Origin: Anaerolineae bacterium
GTDB lineage: Bacteria; Chloroflexota; Anaerolineae; Promineifilales; Promineifilaceae
NCBI GenBank assembly: GCA_023384355.1
Contig: JAHDWL010000005.1
Coordinates: 92,643-145,658 of the forward strand
DNA length: 53,016 nucleotides
Direction: 5' to 3'
The notes under the pieces are model-generated. The model was not told the origin of the DNA and did not search any database. It saw only the letters and a list, made by a program, of their open reading frames with translations. Made by a program: the position numbers and the translations under genes. Positions 34,279-42,151 of the stretch are shown piece by piece (position 1 is the stretch's first letter; the number at the start of each line of letters is the position of its first letter).

Positions 34279-35661
34279 ATGTATCCACTTTCTACTCGCT
34301 ACGAACAGAACGATCCGGACTTCGGGCAACTATGCGACCTGATCATGGCCGAGATGCGGCGGTTACAGGTTCCCGGCGTCGCCGTCGGCCTTCATTGTGA
34401 CGGCCGCGAGCATCTGGCCGGGTTTGGCGTCACCAGCGTCGAAAATCCCCTGCCCGTCACGGCCGACACGCTGTTTCAGATCGGTTCGACCACCAAGACC
34501 GTCACCGGCACAATCATCATGCGACTGGTCGAAAGTGGCCTGATCGATCTGGACAAGCCGGTGCGCGCCTATCTGCCCGAACTGCGGTTGTCCGACAAAA
34601 CGGCCGAGGAGTCTGTGACCACGCGCCACCTGCTGACCCATATGGCCGGCTGGGCCGGGGATTTCTTCCGCGAGACCGGCAACGGCGACGACTGTCTGGC
34701 CCGCTACGTGGCGGAACTGGACACCCTGCCCCAACTGGTTCCCGTCGGCACGCTATGGGCTTACAACAATTCAGGGTTCAGCCTTGCCGGGCGGCTAATC
34801 GAGGTCGTGACCGGAAAAGCCTATGAAGATGTTGTGCAGGAGATGATTCTCGACCCGCTGGGTATGACCAACTCCTACTTTTTCGCGGCCGATGTCATCT
34901 CGCGCTCCTTCGTCGTCGGCCATCGGAACGACGCCGAACAAGGCGTGGTCGTGGAACGGCCCTGGGCCATCGCCCGGTCGGCCTACTCCGCCGGTGGCTT
35001 GTGCTCCAGCGCGCGCGATCAGTTGCGCTACGCCCGCTTCCACATGGGCGACGGGACGGCCAACGGAGAGAGGGTGTTGTCGGCGGGGACGATGGCCGAA
35101 ATGCAACGGCCGCACTTCCAGGCCAACCTCGGCCGGCAGATGGGCCTGAGCTGGCTCCTGAAGGATTACGGTGAAACGCGGGCTGTCATGCACGGCGGGG
35201 CGACAAACGGTCAGCTCTCCGCCTTCCTGATGATCCCGTCACGGGATTTCGCCATCACCATCCTGACCAACGCCGATGAGGGCGTCATTCTCCACGACAC
35301 CGTCGTTTCCTGGGCGCTGGATCATTATCTGGGTCTGAAGGATGCGGAAATTACCCATATCGACCTCCCCGCCGGGAAGCTGAGCGAATACGTGGGCACC
35401 TACGACGCGCAACTGGCCGGCCTGGAACTGAGCATGCAGGACGACCAACTCATCGTCCACATGACGCCGCATGGTGGCTTCCCCGACGTGAGTTCACCGC
35501 CGGGACCGCCACCCCCACCCACCCGGCTGGGATTCTTCGGGCCTGACCTCGCCATCACGCTCGACGAACCGCTGATCAACATCAAGATTGAATTTCTGCG
35601 CGGCGACGACGGCCGCGTGGAATGGCTGCGCACGAGCCGCCTGCACCGAAAAATCGCCTGA
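34279..35661 (+). CDS. Beta-lactamase-like serine hydrolase (class C / DD-peptidase fold)
   Basis: A 460-residue protein. The penicillin-binding fold is shown by SxxK in QIGSTTKT (Ser near 74), YNN in AYNNSGFS, and HGG in MHGGATNG in the place of KTG. A C-terminal lipocalin-like extension (about 365-460, IDLPAGKLSEYVGTYD) resembles those in esterase and D-aminopeptidase members of this group. No signal peptide is visible, so a cytoplasmic esterase, amidase or D-amino-acid amidase role is more likely than antibiotic resistance. GGAG 8 bases before ATG 34279, 2 bases behind the acylase stop, fixes the start. Confidence 0.9.
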   Translation: MYPLSTRYEQNDPDFGQLCDLIMAEMRRLQVPGVAVGLHCDGREHLAGFGVTSVENPLPVTADTLFQIGSTTKTVTGTIIMRLVESGLIDLDKPVRAYLPELRLSDKTAEESVTTRHLLTHMAGWAGDFFRETGNGDDCLARYVAELDTLPQLVPVGTLWAYNNSGFSLAGRLIEVVTGKAYEDVVQEMILDPLGMTNSYFFAADVISRSFVVGHRNDAEQGVVVERPWAIARSAYSAGGLCSSARDQLRYARFHMGDGTANGERVLSAGTMAEMQRPHFQANLGRQMGLSWLLKDYGETRAVMHGGATNGQLSAFLMIPSRDFAITILTNADEGVILHDTVVSWALDHYLGLKDAEITHIDLPAGKLSEYVGTYDAQLAGLELSMQDDQLIVHMTPHGGFPDVSSPPGPPPPPTRLGFFGPDLAITLDEPLINIKIEFLRGDDGRVEWLRTSRLHRKIA

Positions 35662-35682
35662 TAACCCTCAGGCTTGTCTGCC

Positions 35683-35721
35683 GGCATCCGGCCGCCGGTT
35701 ATGGATACCCGGCCGGATGCC
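35683..35721. terminator. Large hairpin between convergent hydrolase and thioesterase genes
   Basis: GGCATCCGGCCG (35683-35694), 15-base loop, CGGCCGGATGCC (35710-35721): a perfect 12-bp GC-rich stem. It lies 22 bases past the plus-strand stop and overlaps the last codons of the minus-strand gene. No T tract, so termination would be incomplete or factor-assisted. Confidence 0.5.
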
Positions 35722-36148
35722 AGCCGTTCTGGTATACCTCGACGTACTCGCGCAGGCTGTCGGGGATCTGGAAGGCGCTGCGGGCAATATAATCATACAT
35801 GACCTGCACTGTGCGCCCATAGGCGACCAGGCGGCCGTCCTGGCCCTGAATGCGATAGAGCATATCAAAGCTCTTCGTGCCGAACCGGGAGATGCCGGTG
35901 CCGACGTGGAGCACTTCGGTCAGCAAGGCCGGAGATTTGTAAGTGCAACTTGCCTCAACCAGGATGAGCGGCAGGTCGAGCAGTTCCGTCCCGAACAGGC
36001 CGCTTTTCTCCATGATATCGCCCAGATATTTAATGCGCACCGTCTCAAAATAGGCAAAGAAGACGGCGTTGTTCACATGGCCCATCGCGTCGATGTCGCG
36101 GAAGGCCACTTCCAGGTTAATTTCATAAGGGTAATTGGTATAGGTCAT
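35699..36148 (-). CDS. 4HBT-type acyl-CoA thioesterase
   Basis: A 149-residue hot-dog-fold thioesterase of the YbgC/4-hydroxybenzoyl-CoA group. The signature FRDIDAMGHVNNAVFFAYFE contains the catalytic Asp (D-x-x-G-H-V-N-N) and leads the long central helix. These cytoplasmic enzymes release acids from acyl-CoA thioesters. ATG 36148 begins just before the first strand; a longer frame starts with TTG at 36181 and has no support. A TAGAAT box (36192-36197) upstream would give a leader of roughly 35 bases. Specific acyl group unknown. Confidence 0.9.
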   Translation of the reverse strand: MTYTNYPYEINLEVAFRDIDAMGHVNNAVFFAYFETVRIKYLGDIMEKSGLFGTELLDLPLILVEASCTYKSPALLTEVLHVGTGISRFGTKSFDMLYRIQGQDGRLVAYGRTVQVMYDYIARSAFQIPDSLREYVEVYQNGWHPAGYP

Positions 36149-36191
36149 ACGTCGGTCTGTAGCGAGGGGTTGGGCTCGCAAAGTTTCCCCG

Positions 36192-36197
36192 ATTCTA
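36192..36197 (-). promoter_or_regulatory. -10 box of the thioesterase gene
   Basis: TAGAAT on the minus strand, 43 bases before ATG 36148; no matching -35 box. The remaining bases up to the galK stop (36198-36291) hold nothing else I can identify. Confidence 0.35.
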
Positions 36198-36291
36198 GCA
36201 TGTTCCGCCGGGGCTGCACGACTCGCCGGCCGGCATCACCCACAAACCCGAAACAATTTGGATGGCGGTTGCGGGACGGGAGAGACCAGAC

Positions 36292-37434
36292 CTACCGACC
36301 GGTGATGACCGATGCCCCGTCCGTGGCGGTACAGATGTACAGTTGCGGTTCCAGACCCGTCGCCTGCCGGTATCCGGCCGCGACCGACCGCGAGAAGGAA
36401 TCCGCCCCGGCCGCGCGCACGAGCGCCACGGCCGCGCCGCCGAAGCCGCCGCCCGTCATCCTGGCCCCGTAGCAGTCCGGTTCCGCCTGGGCCAATGCCA
36501 CCATCGTGTCCAGCTCAGCCCGCGAGATCTCAAAATCATCGCGCATGCTGACATGACTGGCGTTCATCAACCGGCCCATTTCGGCCGCGTCTCCGCGCGT
36601 CATGGCCGCCGCGGCCGCCAGCGTGCGTTCGTTCTCGCTGATGACATGGCGCGCCCGGCGTTGCGTCAACGGATCCAGCTCGTTCATACGAGCCGTGAAC
36701 CCCGCCATATCCACATCCCGCAAGGCAGGGACGCCGAAAAAGTCGGCCGCTGCCCGGCATTGTGCCCGTCGCTCGTTATAGGCTGAATCGACCAGTCCGC
36801 GTCGCGTGGCCGTGTCAAGTATGACGACGACGGTATCGGGCGGCAGAGGGACGAGTTGCGTGTCCAGACTGCGGCAATCGATCAGCAGGGCATGGTCGCG
36901 CCGCCCGGCGGCCGAGATCATCTGGTCCATAATCCCGCAGTTGATCCCCACCCACTCGTTTTCCGCGCGCTGCCCGGCTCTGGCCATGCGCCCCGCGTCC
37001 CACGGCCAATTGCCGGTCGCGGCAAACGCTCGCGCCACGGCCATCTCAATGGCGGCCGAAGAAGACAGCCCGGCCCCAATCGGCACATCCCCACCGACCA
37101 CGCCCTCCCAGCCTATCAGTTCGCGATCCTCGGCCAGAATGTGGGCGACGCCCTTGACATACTCGATCCATCCGGGCTGCTCGTATTGCAGATTCTCCAG
37201 ATCGATCGTCGCCGTATCGTCAAAGTCAAGCGAATGGAGGATAACCCGACGGTCCCGGCGTGGCCGCATGGCGATCCAGGCCGCGCGATTGATGGCCATC
37301 GGCAGCACAAATCCGTCGTTATAGTCCGTATGCTCGCCGATGAGATTGACCCGGCCGGGAGCGCGCAGCAGGTACGGCGGCGCTTCGCCGAATGTTTCTT
37401 CGAATCGTTGGACAACTCGATCCTCTATGGACAT
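36292..37434 (-). CDS. galK: Galactokinase
   Basis: A 380-residue GHMP kinase that phosphorylates galactose at C1 with ATP, first step of the Leloir pathway. The galactokinase signature PGRVNLIGEHTDYNDGFVLP (near residue 27), the ATP loop GLSSSAAIE and the third motif GARMTGGGFGG are present, with the catalytic Asp in CGIMDQMISA. ATG 37434 starts the conserved sequence; the open frame reaches 37503 and there touches the dcyD stop, so the extension is not needed. No good ribosome binding site is seen. galE lies 7 kb away on the other strand and galT is not in the window. Confidence 0.95.
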   Translation of the reverse strand: MSIEDRVVQRFEETFGEAPPYLLRAPGRVNLIGEHTDYNDGFVLPMAINRAAWIAMRPRRDRRVILHSLDFDDTATIDLENLQYEQPGWIEYVKGVAHILAEDRELIGWEGVVGGDVPIGAGLSSSAAIEMAVARAFAATGNWPWDAGRMARAGQRAENEWVGINCGIMDQMISAAGRRDHALLIDCRSLDTQLVPLPPDTVVVILDTATRRGLVDSAYNERRAQCRAAADFFGVPALRDVDMAGFTARMNELDPLTQRRARHVISENERTLAAAAAMTRGDAAEMGRLMNASHVSMRDDFEISRAELDTMVALAQAEPDCYGARMTGGGFGGAAVALVRAAGADSFSRSVAAGYRQATGLEPQLYICTATDGASVITGR

Positions 37435-37502
37435 GCCCGCACCTGTACCCGTGAGAGGAATTTTTATCGGCCGGCGGGTGGCGCTCGGCCGCCCGTCGCC
37501 CA

Positions 37503-38480
37503 CTAGATCAGCCGATCGGCAAAGGCGGGCAACGCCGCTGTGCCACCCGTATGCCAGAACAATACTCGCTGGCCACGTGTGAACGCTCCCCAGCGAATGA
37601 GGTCGATCAGGCCGCCGAAGGCCCGGCCTGTATAGACCGGGTCCAGCAGAATCCCCTCGACCTGGGCCATTATCTTGATCGCCTCGCGTTCGGTCTCCCC
37701 GACCTGGGCATACCCATCGCCCAAATAATCGTCATTGACGTTGACCATCTCGGCCACAGAAAGTGCGTCAAGACCGAGGTGGGTCGCCGTAGCCGTGGCC
37801 AATGCCGCCACCTGTGTCTTGAGGGAATCGGCGGGATGGTCTACGCTGATACCCAACACCGATCCGCGATAGCCGAAGGCACGCGCGCCCAGCGCCACGC
37901 CGGCCTGTGTGCCGCCGCTGCTGCTGGCGAAGACGATGAAATCGAAATTGAGGTGGGCGGCGGATATCTGCTCCATTAGCTCCTGCATGGCCAGCACATA
38001 ACCGGTCGCGCCGATCACGTTTGATCCTCCGAGAGGAATGAGATAGGGGTGCCGGCCGATTGCCCGCAGTTCGGCCATGACGCGGCCGATTGACTCAGTG
38101 CAGTCGCGGGTGTCGCTCCAGTAGACGTGGGCGCCCAGAAGCTCATCCAGCAAAAGGTTTCCGGTGAATGTGTCGGGCTTTGGCCCGCGCAGGACGAGGC
38201 TGCAACCCAGGCCCAGGCGGGCAGCCGCGGCGGCCGTCTGGCGCGCGTGGTTGCTCTGGGGCGCGCCGGTCGTCACCAGATGATCCGCACCATGCGCCAC
38301 GGCGTCGGCCACCAGGAACTCCAGCTTGCGCGTCTTGTTGCCGCCGGTGGCCAGCCCACTCTGATCGTCCCGCTTGATCCACAACTCGGGGCCGCCCAAA
38401 TATTTGCTCAGCCGTTCCAGCGGTTCGATGGGCGTCGGCCAAAAACCAAGATTAACTTTGTCCGGGAATTTCGGTTCCAT
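37503..38480 (-). CDS. dcyD: D-cysteine desulfhydrase / ACC deaminase-family PLP enzyme
   Basis: A 325-residue fold-type II PLP enzyme. The PLP lysine is Lys49 in GGNKTRKLEF, followed by APQSNHARQTAAAAARLGL, the substrate loop of this family, and SSGGTQAG, the phosphate loop. D-cysteine desulfhydrase turns D-cysteine into pyruvate, sulfide and ammonia; ACC deaminase differs in a few active-site residues I cannot weigh reliably. Length fits both. TACAAT (minus strand, around 38531-38536) may be its -10 box. galK follows after 68 bases. Confidence 0.85.
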   Translation of the reverse strand: MEPKFPDKVNLGFWPTPIEPLERLSKYLGGPELWIKRDDQSGLATGGNKTRKLEFLVADAVAHGADHLVTTGAPQSNHARQTAAAAARLGLGCSLVLRGPKPDTFTGNLLLDELLGAHVYWSDTRDCTESIGRVMAELRAIGRHPYLIPLGGSNVIGATGYVLAMQELMEQISAAHLNFDFIVFASSSGGTQAGVALGARAFGYRGSVLGISVDHPADSLKTQVAALATATATHLGLDALSVAEMVNVNDDYLGDGYAQVGETEREAIKIMAQVEGILLDPVYTGRAFGGLIDLIRWGAFTRGQRVLFWHTGGTAALPAFADRLI

Positions 38481-38585
38481 AAATTAATTCGGAGCCGTGC
38501 CCCGGCGGGCGGGCCGGCCACTCCAAGCGTATTGTATCCCAAACGGTTGACGTGTCGACGCGCCTCATAGCGCGGTTTCCCGTCC

Positions 38586-39665
38586 TTAAGTCAATGTTGA
38601 CCAGACCTCCAGCTTGCCTCTGACGCGCCGGATAACCTCGTCGGTGAACTGGTCAGTGTTGGCTGTGCCGCCCAGATCAGCCGTACGGATGCCGTCGTAA
38701 ACCGCTTCCAGGGTCGATTCGTAAATCGCCCGGCTGGCTGTCTTCAGTTCCTTTTCCTTCATGAGACCCAGCAACCCGGCCGCGGCCAGAATCATGGCCA
38801 TCGGGTTGGCGACATTCTTGCCCTGCAGGCTGGGGGCCGTGCCGTGCGGCGCTTCGGCCATGACACAATCGATCACCCCTTCCTTGTTCAACGAAATGAC
38901 CATCGACTCCGATCCGGCGATCGAGCCGAACATCTGCAACACCATATCCGACAGCAGGTCACCGTCCCGATTGAGCGAAGGGATCACCATCGCATCCCCG
39001 GTCGTCGCCAGCAACAGGGCAAAGGTGGCATCAATTAGCTGCGGCTCATAACGCACATCGGGATAGCGCGCGGCGGCCGCATCCATCTCCTCCTTGAACA
39101 TACCTTCATAGACGGGACTGACGGTGTACTTGGGGCCACCGAACACTTTGGCGTGATTCTGTCGCGCGTGCTGGAAAGCGAACTCAGCCACCGCCCGGCA
39201 AACCCAGCGCGAGATCTTCTCGGTGCGGAACGCATACTCATCATCACTGCCGGCGACGCCTTCGCGCCATTCGCGCGCGCCATAGGCGTCATCCCGTGCC
39301 ATGCGCACGATGCTGATCGGTGCATAGATGCCGCCAACGGGTCGCACGCCGGGAATCCGGCGGCCGGTGCGCAGGATGATCTCGGCGTCCATCTCCTCGC
39401 GCAGGATGGCGTTGGGGCTGCCGACATCGCCGCTCGTTTCCGGCGTGATCGTCGCCGCCTTCAGGCCGACCCGGTAGTCACGGATCGCCTTCCCCGCCTC
39501 ATATACCACTTTGTTATTCGTGGTTCGGCGGTTCTCCAGGCTGAGGTCGAAGCGTAGAAACTCCAGCGGATAACGGATAACATCCTCCCGCACGACACGC
39601 AACGCTTCCTCGAGCAACTCCTGCCCCGTCTGATCGCCGTCAAGAATGACAATAGTTCTGCTCAT
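38586..39665 (-). CDS. Isocitrate dehydrogenase-like enzyme of the type II (eukaryotic NADP-IDH-like) branch
   Basis: A 359-residue member of the isocitrate/isopropylmalate dehydrogenase family. By remembered alignment it follows human-type IDH1: ATITP, SPNAILR (Arg89), MARDDAYG (Arg124 at the substrate arginine), GPKYT (Lys179, catalytic lysine) and NRDGDLLSD with metal ligands Asp236 and Asp240, then EAPHGTAPS. Two differences stand out: the catalytic Tyr after AYG is replaced (AREW), and the Arg-His pair that reads the NADP phosphate is Ser-Leu, suggesting NAD. GGAGAG 5 bases upstream fixes ATG 39665; the frame's extension to 39938 overlaps the next gene. Substrate is probably isocitrate or a homologue, not proven. 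Confidence 0.78.
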   Translation of the reverse strand: MSRTIVILDGDQTGQELLEEALRVVREDVIRYPLEFLRFDLSLENRRTTNNKVVYEAGKAIRDYRVGLKAATITPETSGDVGSPNAILREEMDAEIILRTGRRIPGVRPVGGIYAPISIVRMARDDAYGAREWREGVAGSDDEYAFRTEKISRWVCRAVAEFAFQHARQNHAKVFGGPKYTVSPVYEGMFKEEMDAAAARYPDVRYEPQLIDATFALLLATTGDAMVIPSLNRDGDLLSDMVLQMFGSIAGSESMVISLNKEGVIDCVMAEAPHGTAPSLQGKNVANPMAMILAAAGLLGLMKEKELKTASRAIYESTLEAVYDGIRTADLGGTANTDQFTDEVIRRVRGKLEVWSTLT

Positions 39666-39721
39666 CTTCTCTCCAATGTTAGTCTGATCGAAAATCCAGC
39701 CGCCGCGATATGATGCAAGGA

Positions 39722-40855
39722 TTAACCCGGCATTGCGATTTGTTCCTGGCCGCCTCGTCGAGCGCGCAACCAATTCAGATAACGCGGGATAGCTCGTGTA
39801 TAAAAGCGATAGAGAATCGGCCGTTGTGGAAAGTCCCACGCGCCGATGAAGCGCACGACCTCGCCGTTGAATCCGGCCTTGAATCGCCAGACCCCCCACA
39901 TTCGGTCGGTCTCGACGAATTTGTCCGGCGCGCCCCAAAAATCATAAACCTTGCTGCCCTGCTCTCGCGCCTGGCGGATTGCCTCCCACTGCAACAGGTA
40001 ATTAGGCATCCTGTCCCGCGCCACGTTGCGCGACGCGCCATACATGTAGATCGTCCGCTCGCCAAAGCGCACAGAAATCACCGCCGCCACGGGCTGCCCC
40101 TCGACCTCGGCCACCAGCGGCTGCGCCATGCCCGCGTCATAGAGCGACTGCCAGCCATCAAGGTAATAGGTCGCCGGGCGAGCGGTGAAACCATCCCGCG
40201 CGGCCGTCTCCTGATACATCTCAACGATGACCGGAAAGTCAGCCGGCGTTCCTGGCCGAACCACAACGCCTTTTCGCTCCGCGAGGCGGATGTTGTAGCG
40301 CGTCTTGGGTTTCATCGCCGCCAACAGCTCGTCCGCCGTCCCCTCCAGAGGCAGTTCGACCGTGTTGCGAAACTGAATCTGCTCGTCGGATGGAATCCAG
40401 CCGCGGGAGAGAAGGTCCCGCAGAACGACCGATCCTATTGGGGACACTCGTTCGTGCTCCAGCCCCCAGCTGCGGACGACTTCGGGATCGATCTTGAGGA
40501 AGATAGCCCGCTCGCGTTTCGCCAGGCGTTCCAGTTCAGCAAGCACCTTGCGTCGCAAGGCGACATCGCGGTAATCCAGCGCAGGCCCTTTGGGCACGTA
40601 TAGCACGCAATACGGCGTCCGGGGGAGGCGTCTTTTAAGCACCATCGCCGCGGCCACCGGCTCCCACTTGTTACCGGCCACCGCCATCGTTAGCGGCATC
40701 GCCTCCCAACCCCAACGGCTTTTGAACTGGCCCCAGGACCAGCTCTGAAGGGCGTGGGCATTGGGCAGGCGCGCCAGAGCGGTCTCCCAGGCGGCGGGAG
40801 AACTCTCCGGTTTGAAGCTCGAAGCCTGATAATCAGTCGGGTTCGCCTTGGTCAT
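39722..40855 (-). CDS. FemX/FemAB-type aminoacyltransferase (copy 1)
   Basis: A 377-residue protein with the double GNAT-like fold of FemABX enzymes, which add amino acids from aminoacyl-tRNA to lipid II in building peptidoglycan cross-bridges. Recognisable parts are LQSWSWGQFKSRWGWEAM at the start, FRNTVELPL, MKPKTRYNIRLAERKGVVV (the hallmark KTRYNIR-AxxKGV), TIYMYGASRN and the end VYDFWGAPD..WRFKAGFNGEVVRF. No coiled-coil arm, as in FemX. ATG 40855 follows the family start; 15 extra residues upstream are unsupported. It and copy 2 flank the Ca2+/H+ antiporter gene. Confidence 0.9.
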   Translation of the reverse strand: MTKANPTDYQASSFKPESSPAAWETALARLPNAHALQSWSWGQFKSRWGWEAMPLTMAVAGNKWEPVAAAMVLKRRLPRTPYCVLYVPKGPALDYRDVALRRKVLAELERLAKRERAIFLKIDPEVVRSWGLEHERVSPIGSVVLRDLLSRGWIPSDEQIQFRNTVELPLEGTADELLAAMKPKTRYNIRLAERKGVVVRPGTPADFPVIVEMYQETAARDGFTARPATYYLDGWQSLYDAGMAQPLVAEVEGQPVAAVISVRFGERTIYMYGASRNVARDRMPNYLLQWEAIRQAREQGSKVYDFWGAPDKFVETDRMWGVWRFKAGFNGEVVRFIGAWDFPQRPILYRFYTRAIPRYLNWLRARRGGQEQIAMPG

Positions 40856-40940
40856 CGCTACAAAAAAGACGCGGTGCGGGACCGCGATCCGGGCAATCAT
40901 ACACCGTCAGGGCGCGGCATGCATCCCATGGATTTTGAAA

Positions 40941-40968
40941 TTGGTTCTCGCCCATGATTTGCTACAAT
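40941..40968 (+). promoter_or_regulatory. Promoter of the Ca2+/H+ antiporter gene
   Basis: TTGGTT (40941-40946), 16 bases, TACAAT (40963-40968), transcription start near 40975, then GGAGGG (40997-41002) 9 bases before ATG 41012. One of the few conventional leadered units here. Confidence 0.5.
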
Positions 40969-41011
40969 TCGACACGTTTTAATTATGGAATAGTCTGGAG
41001 GGCATTAATCT

Positions 41012-42097
41012 ATGAATGGATTTCTGGCAAAGGTCGAACACTGGGTCGGGCTGAACGCGCTTCTGCTCGTCCTGACTCTTTTCATTCCCGTCGCCATCGT
41101 CCTGGAATTCACCCACGCCAACCCGATTTTCGTCTTGCTGTTCTCGGCCGTGGCAATCATACCCCTGGCCGCCATGATCGGCGAGGGGACGGAGGCGCTT
41201 GCCGAGAAAGTCGGCGAACGAACGGGGGGACTGCTCAACGCCACCCTGGGTAACGCCGCCGAACTCATCATCGCCATCGTTGCCCTGCGCCAGGGATTAA
41301 TAAGCCTGGTGCTGGCCTCCATCACCGGCTCCATTCTGGGCAATCTGCTGCTCATCATGGGCCTGTCGCTGCTGATCGGCGGCATCCGCCACGGGCTGCA
41401 AAGGTTCGACCGCGAGCACGCCGGCCTCGACGCCACGTTGCTCGTATTGGCGGTATTCACGCTGGCCATCCCCTCGTTCTTCAATCAGGCGATTGAACCC
41501 GATTTCAAGCGGGTCGAGTTCCTCAGCATCGGCGCGTCCGTCGCCATCCTGGTGATGTACGGTCTGGTGATTCTCTACTCCTTTACCTCCAAAACCCGCG
41601 AAGGCGATCCGCAAGCCCGCGAAGCCCACGCCCCTACCGGCTGGAGCACGAAGCACGCGCTTATCGTCCTGGTTGTCGCGGTTGGTTTCATCGCCCTGCT
41701 GTCTGAATTTCTGGTGTCGGCCGTCGAGCCTGTCACCGAATCGCTGGGCCTGAGCGAGTTTTTCATCGGCATCATCCTGATCCCGCTGGTCGGCAACGCC
41801 GCCGAACACTTTGTCGCCGTTCAGGTGGCGGCCAAGAACAGGATGGACCTCGCCCTCAGCATCGCCATCGGCTCAAGCCTCCAGGTCGCGCTGTTTGTCG
41901 CCCCGCTGCTGGTCTTCATCAGCCTGGCCCTGGGCCATCCGATGCCGCTGGAGTTCACGGTCTACGAGATACTGGCTGTGTCGGCCGCATCTCTCATTGC
42001 CGCTCTCGTCTCGCTGGATGGCCGTAGCAACTGGCTGGAAGGGTCCATGTTGCTGGTGCTCTACGCCATCCTGGCGGTGGCTTACTTTTTCTTCTAA
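41012..42097 (+). CDS. Calcium/proton antiporter (CaCA superfamily, CAX type)
   Basis: A 361-residue inner-membrane exchanger with about eleven hydrophobic segments that expels Ca2+ in exchange for H+. The two alpha repeats carry the ion-binding signatures GNAAELI (residues 80-86, after GGLLNATL) and GNAAEHFVAV (near 261), each with the essential glutamate. An acidic/charged central loop (KTREGDPQAREAHAPTG) divides the halves. Strong GGAGGG ribosome binding site and a promoter are visible. A 9-bp-stem hairpin follows the stop. The yeast Vcx1/E. coli ChaA group is the closest; Na+ as a second substrate cannot be excluded. Confidence 0.94.
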   Translation: MNGFLAKVEHWVGLNALLLVLTLFIPVAIVLEFTHANPIFVLLFSAVAIIPLAAMIGEGTEALAEKVGERTGGLLNATLGNAAELIIAIVALRQGLISLVLASITGSILGNLLLIMGLSLLIGGIRHGLQRFDREHAGLDATLLVLAVFTLAIPSFFNQAIEPDFKRVEFLSIGASVAILVMYGLVILYSFTSKTREGDPQAREAHAPTGWSTKHALIVLVVAVGFIALLSEFLVSAVEPVTESLGLSEFFIGIILIPLVGNAAEHFVAVQVAAKNRMDLALSIAIGSSLQVALFVAPLLVFISLALGHPMPLEFTVYEILAVSAASLIAALVSLDGRSNWLEGSMLLVLYAILAVAYFFF

Positions 42098-42117
42098 CTC
42101 AATCGGTCTTGTGACAT

Positions 42118-42145
42118 CCCGGCAGGCTTTGTGCAACCTGCCGGG
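42118..42145 (+). terminator. Hairpin terminator behind the Ca2+/H+ antiporter gene
   Basis: CCCGGCAGG, 10-base loop, CCTGCCGGG, then TATTGATT on the plus strand. Perfect 9-bp stem 20 bases past the stop; the T tract is imperfect. It may also serve the convergent FemX-like gene ending at 42152. Confidence 0.6.
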
Positions 42146-42151
42146 TATTGA

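Noticed and set aside
31748-35661. Antibiotic resistance island
   Set aside because: Both hydrolases belong to broad families; the beta-lactamase-like protein lacks a signal peptide and there is no mobile element.
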